NCBI GenBank assembly: GCA_051414845.1
Contig: CP183313.1
Span: 1,240,001-1,304,000 of the forward strand
Length of the DNA stretch: 64,000 nt
Direction: 5' to 3'
Source: Simonsiella sp051414845
Lineage (GTDB): Bacteria; Pseudomonadota; Gammaproteobacteria; Burkholderiales; Neisseriaceae
Below, in pieces: positions 17,463-27,684 of the stretch. Position numbers and translations under genes: made by a program. The first letter of the stretch is position 1. Every line of letters begins with the position of its first letter. The notes under the pieces are model-generated. The model was not told the DNA's origin. It saw nothing but the letters and a program-made list of their open reading frames with translations, and did no database searches.

Positions 17463-19043
17463 TTAAAATACTACACGCAAAATTAGAAAACTAACCACTG
17501 ACAAAATGGCAGCAGCAGGCAAGGTAATTACCCAAGCTAAGCCAATCGGTTTCATCATTTTCCAGTTCGCATTACGGTTTACTAAACCAATACCGAGTAC
17601 CGCACCTACCAAAATATGCGTACTAGATACGGGTAAACCCAATACCGACGCGCCCATTACAACAGAAGCAGCAGAAAGTTCCGCAGTAAAACCAGAAGAT
17701 GGATGCAATTCAGCTAAGTCTTTACCAACCGTTTGAATCACTTCTTTACCGATAAACCACAAACCAACAATCAAAGCGATACCGAATGTCAGCATGGCAA
17801 TGGGTGGCACAGGGGCCTTTGCCCCCATATCGTTGGTGCGCAACACATCTAAAATCGCGGCAAATGGACCGATGGCGTTGGCGATGTCGTTTGCACCATG
17901 ACTGAATGCAAAACCTGCGGCGGTAAACACTTGCATCCATGAAAACATCAAAAATGTGGATTTACCAATGTCTTTGCGTTTCAAGGTTTTGGCGTAAATA
18001 AAGGTTGCCAACCAAATGCCTGCACCAATCATCAAAATCAATAAAGTGCTGGTAATTGTGGTCATGCCTAAGTTTAAGTTCTTTAAGCCTTTGAAAATCA
18101 ACATGGAAGCGATGACGATACCACCAATTGCGGAAATTGCAGGTACCCAAGATGACAAGGCTTTATAGGTATCAATATTGTTTTTGCGGTTATCAATTTC
18201 ATATAAACCTTTGTAATAATTGGATTCTAATTCGGCTGGGTCAAAATCGCTTTCGCCATAAATTTGTGCATCGCGTGCCATTGCCGAAGCGGCAATGATT
18301 TTAGAATTTTCGTCTAAGGCTTCAAAACGCTGACGGTGCTGTTCTTTATAGGCTTTTTTCTCGGCTTTTAAGGCTTTCATTTGCTCTTCAACCGCTGTGT
18401 TGTAGTCCAAAACATGTTTTTTTACCAAGCCAAACAACACATACGATACCACGCCGCCCAATACTGGAGACAAGACCCAAGAAATCGCAATTGTGCCAAT
18501 TTTGTTCCATTTCACTAAGCCCATCGGGTCGGAATTTTCGCCCGCTAAAATAAAACCTAAAGCCATAGAACTGCCGACAATACCACCGATAATCGCGTGG
18601 GTGGTAGAGACGGGCAGCCCTTTTTTGGTGGCAAACAGAAGCCACAATGCTGCGGCAAGCAAAGCCGACATCATGATGAACACCAAATCCAAAGGCTGCA
18701 TCGGCAAGGTTTCCAAGTTTACAATGCCGCTGCGAATCGTGTCGGTTACTTCGCCACCTGCAATCACTGCGCCGCTGACTTCAAATACTGCTGCCACCAA
18801 CAATGCCTGAGGCACAGTCAAAGTGCCTGCACCCACGGACGTACCAAACGAGTTGGCAACGTCGTTACCACCAATATTGAACGCCATAAAGACGCCGAAT
18901 AAAGTGGCTAATAAAAACAGGGCAGTATGGTTATGATTGGTATAACCCATGCCCCAAAAAATAAAATAGCCGACCATGCCAAATAATAAAATGGCAAAAG
19001 CGGCATTGGTTTTGTACATCGGTTGAACAGGTTTTGCCTGCAT
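17463..19043 (-). CDS. pit: PiT-family inorganic phosphate transporter
   Basis: This is a 526-residue inner-membrane permease that takes up inorganic phosphate, probably as a metal-phosphate complex with protons. The two family signatures are present: FNIGGNDVANSFGTSVGAGT in the first half and FAFSHGANDIANAIGPFAAIL in the second, in inverted-repeat halves of about five helices each. A long charged cytoplasmic loop (about residues 215-290, KALKAEKKAYKEQHRQRF) separates them, typical of the longer proteobacterial branch. No PhoU-like partner precedes it. Confidence 0.93.
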   Translation of the reverse strand: MQAKPVQPMYKTNAAFAILLFGMVGYFIFWGMGYTNHNHTALFLLATLFGVFMAFNIGGNDVANSFGTSVGAGTLTVPQALLVAAVFEVSGAVIAGGEVTDTIRSGIVNLETLPMQPLDLVFIMMSALLAAALWLLFATKKGLPVSTTHAIIGGIVGSSMALGFILAGENSDPMGLVKWNKIGTIAISWVLSPVLGGVVSYVLFGLVKKHVLDYNTAVEEQMKALKAEKKAYKEQHRQRFEALDENSKIIAASAMARDAQIYGESDFDPAELESNYYKGLYEIDNRKNNIDTYKALSSWVPAISAIGGIVIASMLIFKGLKNLNLGMTTITSTLLILMIGAGIWLATFIYAKTLKRKDIGKSTFLMFSWMQVFTAAGFAFSHGANDIANAIGPFAAILDVLRTNDMGAKAPVPPIAMLTFGIALIVGLWFIGKEVIQTVGKDLAELHPSSGFTAELSAASVVMGASVLGLPVSSTHILVGAVLGIGLVNRNANWKMMKPIGLAWVITLPAAAILSVVSFLILRVVF

Positions 19044-19230
19044 TTTGGTTTCTTTCGTGAAGCCTATAGATGAAATAGGCGCGCAGTATAGCGTGTGAAT
19101 ATGACAGAATTATGACAAAGATGACAAAGTTTAACAAATATTCTATCTAATTGAAAAAAATAGATAAATTTTAATATTCAGGCAGCCTGAAAAGTATATT
19201 ATGAGTTTTAGGCTGCCTGAAAGATGGCGA

Positions 19231-20241
19231 TTATTTCAAAGAACTAATTCCGACCGCTTCTTTTACTTGCGCCAATAATTCGCGTGCTTCTTGACGGGCT
19301 TTGTCTGCGCCAGCTTGCAAAATATCTTCAATGCGTGCTGGATTGGCGATTAAATCATTGTACACATCGGTTTTGCTGTCCAACTCGTCGCCAATTTTTG
19401 CCGACAATAATTTTTTTGCTTCGCCCCAAGCCAAGCCTTCGTTGAGCATTTTTTCAAATTCTGCTGTTTCGCTTGGCGTGGCAAAGGCTTGATAAATTTC
19501 AAATAATGGGCTTTCGTCTTTTTGCTTCGGCTCGCCTGGTTCTTTTAAATTGGTGACGATTTTATTGACCGCTTTTTGGCGTTGTTTAGGCGTTTGGAAC
19601 AAAGGAATCGTGTTGCCATAGGATTTGGACATTTTGCGTCCGTCCAAACCCACCAGCAATTGCACATTTTCATCAATTTTCGCTTCGGGCAACACGAATA
19701 ATTCTTTGCCAAAACGGTGGTTAAAGCGTTGCGCAATGTCGCGCGCCATTTCTACATGTTGAATTTGGTCGCGCCCCACAGGTACATCGTTGGCTTTAAA
19801 CATCAAAATATCTGCCGTCATCAAAATCGGATAAGTGTACAAACCCATTTCAATTTGATGGTCCACATCGTCCTGCCCCGCTTCCACATTGGCTTGCATT
19901 GCCGCTTTGTAGGCGTGGGCGCGATTCATCAAACCTTTGGGCGTGATACAAGTCAAAATCCAGTTCAATTCCAAAATTTCGGGAATATCCGATTGACGAT
20001 AGAACGTCGTGCGCTCCGTATCCAAGCCGCAAGCGAGCCATGTGGCGGCTACGGCTTGGGTGGATTCTTGAATCATTTTGGGGTCGTGGCATTTGATGAT
20101 GCCATGGTAATTGGCGAGAAATAAATAGCTTTCCACACCGCTTTCTTGCGCGGCACGAATGGCAGGGCGAATCGCACCAACATAATTGCCTAAATGCGGA
20201 ATACCTGTGGTGGTAACGCCTGTGAGTACACGTTTATTCAT
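19231..20241 (-). CDS. trpS: Tryptophanyl-tRNA synthetase
   Basis: This class I synthetase attaches tryptophan to its tRNA. The 336-residue protein begins MNKRVLTGVTTTGIPHLGNY, in which PHLGN is the HIGH motif, and KMSKSYGN near residue 205 is the KMSKS motif. GRDQIQHVEMARDIAQRFN and the alpha-helical anticodon-binding C-terminus fit the family and its length. It is a single-gene unit with uptake sequences on both sides. Confidence 0.97.
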   Translation of the reverse strand: MNKRVLTGVTTTGIPHLGNYVGAIRPAIRAAQESGVESYLFLANYHGIIKCHDPKMIQESTQAVAATWLACGLDTERTTFYRQSDIPEILELNWILTCITPKGLMNRAHAYKAAMQANVEAGQDDVDHQIEMGLYTYPILMTADILMFKANDVPVGRDQIQHVEMARDIAQRFNHRFGKELFVLPEAKIDENVQLLVGLDGRKMSKSYGNTIPLFQTPKQRQKAVNKIVTNLKEPGEPKQKDESPLFEIYQAFATPSETAEFEKMLNEGLAWGEAKKLLSAKIGDELDSKTDVYNDLIANPARIEDILQAGADKARQEARELLAQVKEAVGISSLK

Positions 20242-20391
20242 GGTTTAACTTTCTGTTTTTCAATATTTTTTAAGTTTCACGCTGCCTGAAAAGTTTTCAA
20301 GCAGCGTTTGAATGTATGAAGTAATTAAATTTTACGAACTTGTTTAAGATAGGAGAATGGCGCACTAACTCATGTACTTATAACTATCAAT

Positions 20392-20431
20392 GCCCCCACC
20401 CTAACTCTCCCCGCGAGCAGAGGAGGGAACA
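20392..20431. repeat. REP-like palindrome, single copy
   Basis: TGCCCCCACCCTAACTCTCC followed by CCGCGAGCAGAGGAGGG is a variant of the unit at 1431 and 21510. It lies in the 258 bp gap between the RluF-type gene and trpS, which otherwise holds only uptake sequences. Confidence 0.75.
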
Positions 20432-20499
20432 GATTGCTGCTTATTCAATCTTTTCAGGCAGCCTTCATCTTATTTGACTTTCAGGCTGCCTGAAACTTT

Positions 20500-21237
20500 T
20501 TAAAATTTTTCATTGGGTAACACATAACGCCATTGTCCTGTTGGTAACGCGCCCAATTTCACGCGCCCGATGCGGATGCGTTTCAAGCCAACGACACGTA
20601 AGCCCACCAGTTCACACATGCGGCGGATTTGGCGTTTTTTGCCTTGTTTCAACACAAAACGCAATTGGTCTTCGTTTTGCCATTCCACTTTGGCAGGGCG
20701 TAATTTTTCGCCGTCCAAACTCAAACCGTGATTCAACAATGCCAAACCTTGTTCGCTCAATTTGCCGCGCACGCGCACCAAATATTCTTTTTCGCTGTCG
20801 CTATTATCACCAATCAATTGCTTGGCAATGCGCCCATCTTGCGTTAGCACCAGCAAACCGACCGAATCAATGTCCAAACGTCCTGCAGGGGCAAGTCCTT
20901 TGCGGTGCTCGGGTTTAAACTGAATGCGGCTCGTATCGCCGTGCCAATGGTTTTCGGGGGTAATCAATTCTACCGCTGCTTTGTAATCTTTTTCAGGCTG
21001 CCCACTGACAAAACCAACGGGCTTGTTCAACAAAATCGTTACGCGCTCGGCTTGTTGCTGGTGCGCTTGCTTGTCCAAATCAATGCGGTCGCTGGGTACA
21101 ACTTTCTGCCCCAAAACCGCCACTTGCCCATTGACTTTAACCCAACCTTTTTCAATATAAACATCGGCTTCGCGGCGTGAACACAGCGCAAGTTCTGCCA
21201 TGCGTTTGGATAAGCGAATCGGTTCGGGTGTGGACAT
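20500..21237 (-). CDS. rluF: RluF/RsuA-family rRNA pseudouridine synthase
   Basis: The 245-residue protein has an N-terminal S4 domain (RLSKRMAELALCSRREADVYI to VKVNGQVAVLG). The synthase domain has LLNKPVGFVSGQ, GRLDIDSVGLLVLTQDG with the catalytic Asp, and QGKKRQIRRMCELVGLRV. The pattern and length fit RluF, which modifies U2604 of 23S rRNA in E. coli. RluB/E-type activity cannot be excluded. It stands alone between repeat-rich gaps. Confidence 0.85.
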   Translation of the reverse strand: MSTPEPIRLSKRMAELALCSRREADVYIEKGWVKVNGQVAVLGQKVVPSDRIDLDKQAHQQQAERVTILLNKPVGFVSGQPEKDYKAAVELITPENHWHGDTSRIQFKPEHRKGLAPAGRLDIDSVGLLVLTQDGRIAKQLIGDNSDSEKEYLVRVRGKLSEQGLALLNHGLSLDGEKLRPAKVEWQNEDQLRFVLKQGKKRQIRRMCELVGLRVVGLKRIRIGRVKLGALPTGQWRYVLPNEKF

Positions 21238-21430
21238 AATGGACTTTCTTTCAATTCAAACAAGGTTTCAGGCTGCCTGAAAGTGGTTTCGTAATCACAC
21301 AAATAGCAGCCAACAGCAAAGACGCGTATTGTAACTCAAAATGTAGTCGGATTCTTGAATCCGACGCTTTTTCTGAAACTTTCAGGCTGCCTTTCATACA
21401 CCACAAAAGCTAAATGCTACCTGAAATCTG

Positions 21431-21550
21431 CTCCCGCCCCCTCTGAAAGGGAGGGCTGGGGTGGGGGTTAGAGGGTTGATGTTCACAAATATTACTTATG
21501 AAACATCAGCCCCCACCCTAACCCTCCCCCGCGAGCGGGGGAAAGAACAG
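21431..21550. repeat. Two further REP-like palindromes in the recC-rluF gap
   Basis: Units at 21431-21470 (CCCTCTGAAAGGGAGGG, then CTGGGGTGGGGG) and 21510-21550 (CCCCCACCCTAACCCTCCCC, then CGCGAGCGGGGGA) face each other, repeating the arrangement seen near 1351-1473. The gap 21238-21590 otherwise contains uptake sequences and a small palindrome around 21345 (GTCGGATTC/GAATCCGAC). No gene is seen in it. Confidence 0.8.
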
Positions 21551-21590
21551 AATGGCGAAGTTTTGTCGTGTACAGTAAGGCTGCCTGAAA

Positions 21591-24500
21591 CTATTCTTCT
21601 CCCTCCCCTTGTATCGCCAACAAACAAGCCTTCATTTCATTGGTTAACAACAAATTTTCGGTGAGATTTTGAAACAACTCACTGCGATAGGGCGGTTCGG
21701 CGTTTTCATCGCGCCCAAACACAAGTTTCACTTCGGGATAATCTTCCTGCGCAAAACCTTTATAGCCGTTGTGATACACCTTGCTGGCGGCGGATAGTGC
21801 ATTGTTTTCCCACGTTTTATCGCTTTTACCTTTGGCTGGCGGCTTACTCATTTCCAGTGCCACGGCAAATTGAACGCGTGCGAAAAATGGCAAAGGCGTT
21901 TGTTGTCCCACATGATAAGCGGCAAGCCATTGAGCCAATAGGTTTTTTGCGCTTTCGGTTTCTATTTCAGGCAGCGTAAATTCAATATCTAAACCGATAA
22001 AATGCGTTTGTTTCAGGCTGCCTGAAAGGTTGGCGGCACAGAAAATTAAGTGGCGCAATAAAAGTTCAATTTTGTCGCCTGCGGTCAGTTTGCCACGTTC
22101 GTTGTAATCGCGTAAAAATTGGTCGGCAGTTAAAATTTGTCCTTTTTCACTCAATGAGTTAAAGCGAAAATTCAGGCTGCCTAAAGGTGTTTCAATCATG
22201 CCGCTTTGCGCAGGTAAACGCAGCGCGTTGAGTAAATCGCCATTGATTTGACGGGCTTGATTAGCGTATTTTTGCTGCGTTAAATCGCCCAACAAACCTG
22301 CTGGCAACTGGCTTTGTGCGCGCAATAAGGTGGCAGTTTGCGCGAAATCTTGTCCGCTTCGGCGCGCTTGTAAATACGCATCGTTTACCGTGCGCACATG
22401 GGCGACTTCAAAAGGCTCAGCAGCTTCTTGGTTTTCGTCGGTATAAGGCGATTGCCAGTTGAGCTGGTGCTGCAAATAGTGGCGCACGGGATTGCGCCAA
22501 AATTGTAAAAATTCTGCCATATCAATGATTTCTGTACTAATTTTTGTTGCATTTTCAGGCAGCCTATCCATAAATGGCGAGGAATTGTGCGGCGGCTGAT
22601 TGAGTGCTTGGGCATAGTCTTGGCGCGTGCTAAACAGTTTCAGGCTGCCTGAAAAATATTGGCGCGAAAAGGCTTGCAGTGGATGGCGCACAATCCATTT
22701 TTCTTGCAACACTTTGGCGGGTAAACCGATTTGTGCGGCGAGTGTGTCGATTAATTCGTTGAGCAACACCGATGGCGCGCGCTCTTCGTCGTTGCGTATG
22801 TCTTTGCCTAAAAAGGATAAATATAAAGTTTCACGCGCTGACATAATGGCTTCTAAAAAGAGATAGCGGTCGTCGTCGCGGCGGGCGCGGTCGCCCATGC
22901 GCGAATGGCGTGCGATTAAATCAAACGGGGCAACGGGCGTGCTGCGCGGAAAATCGCCGTCGTTTAAACCAAGTAAACATAGGATTTTAAACGGTAATGA
23001 ACGCATGGGTACCATGCTGCAAAAGGTAATGCCGCCGCGCAAAAAGCCTGCTTCGCTTTGTCCGTCTAAAAAGCGGCGCATATGGGCTACGGCGATGATT
23101 GCCGATAATTCTCCTTGAAAATCAGCCAGTTCACTTTGCTCTTGCCATGCAACCAAAGATTGCTCCCATTGTTGCAGCGTGGTTTGCTCATCGCCCGAGA
23201 GCGTAAACACATCGGCAATCAGCGTGCGCACGCGTTTAATCCAAGTATCAATCGTGGCAGGCGTTTGCCACGTTTTGTGCCAGCGCATCAGCGTGTGTAT
23301 CAGCGCGACAAAACGACTGGCAATCGGCAGAAAATCGGTGCGCATGGCAAACGGGCTTATGCCTTGCCACAATTCATCGCGGTTTTCAGGCAGCATCCAG
23401 CCTGCAATCAAGCGATTTAAGCCTTGCTCCCAAGTAAACAGCCCGTCGTCGTCGCCATGTTTGCGCCGCTGTGCCGCATCTGCGCCCCAATGGATATTGA
23501 GTTGCGTAATGGTATCGTGCAATAAAGGCAAATCTTCTCTTGTTAAATCAAAATGTTGCAATAAAGCACCATGTTCCAACAAAGCCAGTACTTTATCGGC
23601 TTCAAAACGGCTGTTTAACACGTCAAACAGTTGCCCCAAAGCCTGCATAAAGGGCTGCGTGGTGCTGCGTTTGATATCGGCAACGCTGTATGATAGCGGC
23701 TTGCCATCGGCACAATGTTTGCCAAACACGGCTTCAATAAACGGCGCGTAAGGTTCAATATTGGGCGTGAGTACGGCAATATCGTGCGGCTGCAAGGATT
23801 TGTTTTGCGAGAGTTTTTCCCATAATCTGTCTTTTAGAATCTGCAATTCGCGCAAAGGACTGTGCGCGCTGTGGATTTGAATGCTGTCGTCCAAATCCAA
23901 TTGCAACAGGCGCACGCGCTCGTGCAAGCTTTGCTCGGCTTGCTTGCGCTGTTTATCACGAGTGGCAGCCTCGATTTCGGCTTCAAAATCTTGATGGGCT
24001 GAAATTAAGGCTGCCTGAAAATATTCTTGTCTCTCTTCGTTATACAACAGATTTTGTTGCGCAAATTCAAAATGTTGCGCGGCAAAGTTATCTTGTTCTG
24101 CCGCATTTTCAGGCAGCGTTTGCATTTGGATTTGATGCTGTAAACTGTGTAACAGGCTGCCTGAAAGCGCATCATCATGAAAATCGGCTTCATCGGCAAA
24201 GGTCTCCGCTTCCGCCAATTGATTGAAAAAATCGCGCCCTTGTTTGCCCAAAGAAGCCAATAGCGGATGCCCTTGCTGGGTTAAATCCACATCGCCGCTG
24301 GCTAAAATTGCCGCAGGTTCAATCACATTGCCCCAAAAATACGCGCTGGGATTAAGCGCGAAAATATGGACTTCGCTGTGCAGGGATAATTGTTTCAACA
24401 AAGTCAAATACATAGGCGCAAGCGTTGCCATACCAAACACGCAATAACGCGGCGCAACTTTGGCTTGCTTGGCATTTAATTTTTCCATTAAATCACGCCA

Positions 24501-25073
24501 TAAAGCGGCACGGTGCGGCGTTTGCGCACTACCGTCGTCTAAAAAACGCCACAATTGCGCTTGCCAAATTGCCGTTTTATTGTCCTTTAATTCAATGACT
24601 TGCTGATTTTTTGACCACGCTTCAATCCAATCGGGGCGATACACCAAATATTGGTCAAATATATCCGCCATTTCGCCAGCCAATTGATACGCCGCATAAT
24701 CGCCATTGCCCAAATAGCCGCGCAAAACCGCATAGGCAGCCTGAACATCAGCGCGTGTGACAAATTCGGGCGACTGAAACAGCGACAGCAAACGCCAGCG
24801 CATGACTTCGGTAGAAAACGGACTGAGCGCAGGAATATCGGGCAACAATTCGCGCATAAGTTGCCAGCTTAAACCCGCAGGTAAATGAAAACACATATTG
24901 GCAGCAATTCCTTGATTTTTAGCAAGATATTGCGTGATATATCGGCGCATGCCTTGACTTTGCACCACGATTTGCTCAGTTTGCAAAGGTAAAGAAAGTA
25001 GCGATTGTTGTTGCACTTGCAGCATCAGTTGCGCAAGGTTTTCTAGGCAGTTGGATTGATAGAGATAGAGCAT
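21591..25073 (-). CDS. recC: RecBCD exonuclease V subunit gamma
   Basis: RecC recognises Chi and scaffolds the RecBCD helicase-nuclease in double-strand break repair. ATG 25073 gives MLYLYQSNCLENLAQLM, the family N-terminus; the frame runs 32 codons further upstream through a DUS without conservation. The resulting 1160 residues are the normal size. Family text includes QSQGMRRYITQYLA near residue 40, ITFCSMVPMRSLPFKILCLL and GLNDGDFPRS near 730-760, and FLGKDIRNDEERAPSVLLNEL. recB and recD are not in the window. Many uptake sequences are translated inside the gene, as is common for genome-maintenance genes in this family. Confidence 0.95.
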   Translation of the reverse strand: MLYLYQSNCLENLAQLMLQVQQQSLLSLPLQTEQIVVQSQGMRRYITQYLAKNQGIAANMCFHLPAGLSWQLMRELLPDIPALSPFSTEVMRWRLLSLFQSPEFVTRADVQAAYAVLRGYLGNGDYAAYQLAGEMADIFDQYLVYRPDWIEAWSKNQQVIELKDNKTAIWQAQLWRFLDDGSAQTPHRAALWRDLMEKLNAKQAKVAPRYCVFGMATLAPMYLTLLKQLSLHSEVHIFALNPSAYFWGNVIEPAAILASGDVDLTQQGHPLLASLGKQGRDFFNQLAEAETFADEADFHDDALSGSLLHSLQHQIQMQTLPENAAEQDNFAAQHFEFAQQNLLYNEERQEYFQAALISAHQDFEAEIEAATRDKQRKQAEQSLHERVRLLQLDLDDSIQIHSAHSPLRELQILKDRLWEKLSQNKSLQPHDIAVLTPNIEPYAPFIEAVFGKHCADGKPLSYSVADIKRSTTQPFMQALGQLFDVLNSRFEADKVLALLEHGALLQHFDLTREDLPLLHDTITQLNIHWGADAAQRRKHGDDDGLFTWEQGLNRLIAGWMLPENRDELWQGISPFAMRTDFLPIASRFVALIHTLMRWHKTWQTPATIDTWIKRVRTLIADVFTLSGDEQTTLQQWEQSLVAWQEQSELADFQGELSAIIAVAHMRRFLDGQSEAGFLRGGITFCSMVPMRSLPFKILCLLGLNDGDFPRSTPVAPFDLIARHSRMGDRARRDDDRYLFLEAIMSARETLYLSFLGKDIRNDEERAPSVLLNELIDTLAAQIGLPAKVLQEKWIVRHPLQAFSRQYFSGSLKLFSTRQDYAQALNQPPHNSSPFMDRLPENATKISTEIIDMAEFLQFWRNPVRHYLQHQLNWQSPYTDENQEAAEPFEVAHVRTVNDAYLQARRSGQDFAQTATLLRAQSQLPAGLLGDLTQQKYANQARQINGDLLNALRLPAQSGMIETPLGSLNFRFNSLSEKGQILTADQFLRDYNERGKLTAGDKIELLLRHLIFCAANLSGSLKQTHFIGLDIEFTLPEIETESAKNLLAQWLAAYHVGQQTPLPFFARVQFAVALEMSKPPAKGKSDKTWENNALSAASKVYHNGYKGFAQEDYPEVKLVFGRDENAEPPYRSELFQNLTENLLLTNEMKACLLAIQGEGEE

Positions 25074-25348
25074 GGCATTTTTTAGTATTTGAGCGAAATA
25101 ATGTCGCATTATACGGGGTTTCAGGCTGCCTGAAAGTACACGAGAAATTTTGCGTAGTTTATGGCACAAACATTCAGTAAAAATTCAAACTGTACATATT
25201 TTAAAACGCATGCGTACGGCAGCGCACGCACTCTACACGTGCTTCAGGCAGCCTGAAAACGAAAAAAGGACAGTTCGAAAACTCTCCTTTTATCTCCTAT
25301 TCTTTTCAGACTGCCTGAAATTGGGGCTACCTGAAAAAACTGAAAACA

Positions 25349-25750
25349 TTAACGTTTGCGTGCCAATACATTATCCAAAGCAAACGCACCGCTGCCTGCC
25401 GCTGCCAAATACAAAAACGCAAAACAATATAAAGCCGCCAATTCGCCGCCGTTCAAAATCGGCATTAAAAAGTTATCCGCTTTAGCATGGCTCATAAAAT
25501 ACGCCACAGCCATTTGACCCGACAAAACAAATGCCGTTGAACGCGTAAATAAACCCAAAATCAGCAACAAACCGCCCACGAGTTCCAATACGCCCGCCAC
25601 GCCATAAATCGACATAAATTCCACATTGGCGAATCGTTCAATATAAGGCATTTGGAAGAGTTTAGTTGTGCCGTGCAGCATAAATAAGTAGCCAAACACA
25701 ATGCGCATTAAACCGAGAAATTGAGTCTGAAAACGAGTTAAGAAGTTCAT
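25349..25750 (-). CDS. DoxX-family membrane protein
   Basis: The 133-residue protein has four hydrophobic helices with the DoxX signature RIVFGYLFMLHGTTKLF near residue 17 and ELVGGLLLILGLFTR near 55. Bacterial DoxX proteins are small inner-membrane proteins with proposed roles in redox or thiosulfate metabolism; no specific function can be assigned. The start has a plausible AAAGAGATTT region upstream. Confidence 0.88.
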   Translation of the reverse strand: MNFLTRFQTQFLGLMRIVFGYLFMLHGTTKLFQMPYIERFANVEFMSIYGVAGVLELVGGLLLILGLFTRSTAFVLSGQMAVAYFMSHAKADNFLMPILNGGELAALYCFAFLYLAAAGSGAFALDNVLARKR

Positions 25751-26083
25751 AAAAATCTCTTTGTGTACTAATAAACAAGAAAGGTAAATTATAGGTTGGC
25801 TTACATTTCTTTAAAAGATATTTTATGAAAATTCATTTTTCTCAATAAGAAATTACTTATGGGTTTATAACAAAATTTCTGTAAAAAATTAGAATTTAGA
25901 GAAATTAGACTATTCAAAGTAATAAAATTTGTTTATTATAGAGCAACAATCCTAATTTAGACAGTCTGAATCTGTCTTTCTTTTTTTGTAGACTATGTAT
26001 TGATACCAGGTAATACAAAAAACATTGTGCTTGACTATCGAATACAGGTTCTTGATTTTAGCTACATAGTAAAGGTAACACTT
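25751..26083. other. AT-rich gap upstream of fadL, no gene seen
   Basis: This 333 bp stretch is unusually AT-rich and has no uptake sequence. It probably holds the divergent promoters of the DoxX gene and fadL. GTTTATTATAG near 25930 and TAGACTATG near 25990 could be -10 regions, but no clear matching -35 was found. An ATG 84 bases before the chosen fadL start opens the frame but is not preceded by a ribosome site. Confidence 0.5.
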
Positions 26084-27433
26084 GTGAAACAAAAATTTGT
26101 TTTAAAAACCATCGCGCTGCTCACAACCACAGTTTTAGCACAAAACACATTTGCCTCCGGCTACCATTTTGGTACGCAATCCGTTACAGCACAAAGTACG
26201 GCCAACGCTGCCGCTACTGAAGCTGCTGACGCAACCACTATTTTTACTAACCCTGCTGGCTTAACACATTTAAAAACGCATGAAGTTTCTGCAACAATGA
26301 ACTTGGTTATGCCTAATATTGAATACGAAAGCATGCAAGCAGAACATCTCAACGGTCGTAAAGTAGAAAAAGGCAGTACAAGCGGCAAAATCACGCCTGA
26401 TGCTGTTATTGCTCCCCACATATACGGCGCATACAAAGTTAATGACCGCATTACTTTAGGTTTAGGTGTTTATGTACCTTTTGCCTCTAAAACTGAATAC
26501 GATAGAAATTCTGTTCTACGCTATAACTTAAACGAATTAGGTTTAACCACCACTGCTATACAACCAACTGCTGCGTTCAAAATCAATGATAAGCACTCGA
26601 TTGGCTTAGGTTTAAGCATGCAATATTCCAAAGCCAAATTGCGCAAATATGCGGATTGGGGATTATCTGCAGGCAAACCAGGCAGTATGGACGGTTATGC
26701 CGAAGTAGAAGGCGATGATTTGGGCTTTGGCTATCAATTAGGCTGGTTATATGATATTTCGCCACGCGCGCGCGTGGGTATTACCTACCGCTCAAAAGTG
26801 GAACACAACTTAAAAGGTACAGCTGAATGGAAATCAGATGTTGCTCCAGCACCAATTCGTGCAGGTTTGGAAGCTGCTGGCTTTAAAGCACATGAAGACG
26901 CAAGCGTTAAAATTGTGACGCCTGAATCCCTATCAGTGCATGGCATGTTTCGAGCAACGGATAAATTAAATTTATTCGGTGATGTCACTTGGACACGCCA
27001 CAGCCGTTTCAATCAAGCGAATTTGCAATTTCAAAATCCAAAGCCTACAGCAAATGGCATGCGCAGCAACACCACCACCATCACCCCAAACTGGCGCAAT
27101 ACATTCAAAGTTGCTCTCGGCGGTTCATACCAATACAGCCAACCATTGCAATTCCGTGCAGGTATCGCGTTTGACCAAAGCCCTGTACGCAGTGCACAAT
27201 ATCGCTTGAATACCCTACCAGATGGCAACCGAATTTGGTTTTCAGCTGGCATTAAATATACATTTAAACAAAAACATACCATCGACGCAGCCTACTCGCA
27301 TATCCACATCAACGACACCACCTTCAATAACGCAGCGGCAACAGGTAAAGATGTAGACAGCAAAGGCAAATCCAGCGCAAGCTTCAGAAACTATGCCAAT
27401 ATCTTTGGCGTGCAATACACGTATAAATTCTAA
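26084..27433 (+). CDS. fadL: OmpP1/FadL-family outer-membrane hydrophobic-compound channel
   Basis: This is an outer-membrane barrel that imports long-chain fatty acids or other hydrophobic molecules. GTG 26084 is chosen because it gives a proper signal peptide (KQKFVLKTIALLTTTVLAQ, cleaved before SGYHFGTQS), with AAAGGTAAC upstream. NPAG near residue 62 of the preprotein is the family hatch motif, and the C-terminus ends in Tyr-Lys-Phe, the outer-membrane insertion signal. Glycine-rich alternating strands fill the rest. Its substrate in this organism is unknown. Confidence 0.92.
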   Translation: MKQKFVLKTIALLTTTVLAQNTFASGYHFGTQSVTAQSTANAAATEAADATTIFTNPAGLTHLKTHEVSATMNLVMPNIEYESMQAEHLNGRKVEKGSTSGKITPDAVIAPHIYGAYKVNDRITLGLGVYVPFASKTEYDRNSVLRYNLNELGLTTTAIQPTAAFKINDKHSIGLGLSMQYSKAKLRKYADWGLSAGKPGSMDGYAEVEGDDLGFGYQLGWLYDISPRARVGITYRSKVEHNLKGTAEWKSDVAPAPIRAGLEAAGFKAHEDASVKIVTPESLSVHGMFRATDKLNLFGDVTWTRHSRFNQANLQFQNPKPTANGMRSNTTTITPNWRNTFKVALGGSYQYSQPLQFRAGIAFDQSPVRSAQYRLNTLPDGNRIWFSAGIKYTFKQKHTIDAAYSHIHINDTTFNNAAATGKDVDSKGKSSASFRNYANIFGVQYTYKF

Positions 27434-27459
27434 TTCAAGTAGTTAAAATTCAATCAGCC

Positions 27460-27498
27460 AAGGCTGCCTGAAAACTTTATTCGTTTTCAGGCAGCCTT
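27460..27498. terminator. DUS-pair terminator after fadL
   Basis: AAGGCTGCCTGAAAAC and GTTTTCAGGCAGCCTT form a perfect stem around TTTATTC. It lies 27 bases after the stop codon. Confidence 0.85.
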
Positions 27499-27568
27499 AA
27501 TTTCAGCAAACAAAATCAACCCGATAAGAAAAATTACTATTTAAAAACATGAAGATAAATGAAAAATC

Positions 27569-27597
27569 TAGACAAATACTCAAAAAAAAACTATAAT
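27569..27597 (+). promoter_or_regulatory. Probable sigma-70 promoter of sspA
   Basis: TAGACA (27569-27574), 17 bases, then a perfect TATAAT (27592-27597). The leader to the sspA start is about 80 bases. The -35 differs from TTGACA at one position. Confidence 0.65.
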
Positions 27598-27684
27598 TGT
27601 GTACATTTTTTTCAGCAAAATACTCAATAAAACAATGTGTTCAGCCATCGCTTAGGAACTATTCAATAAAAAGGAAATATCCTC

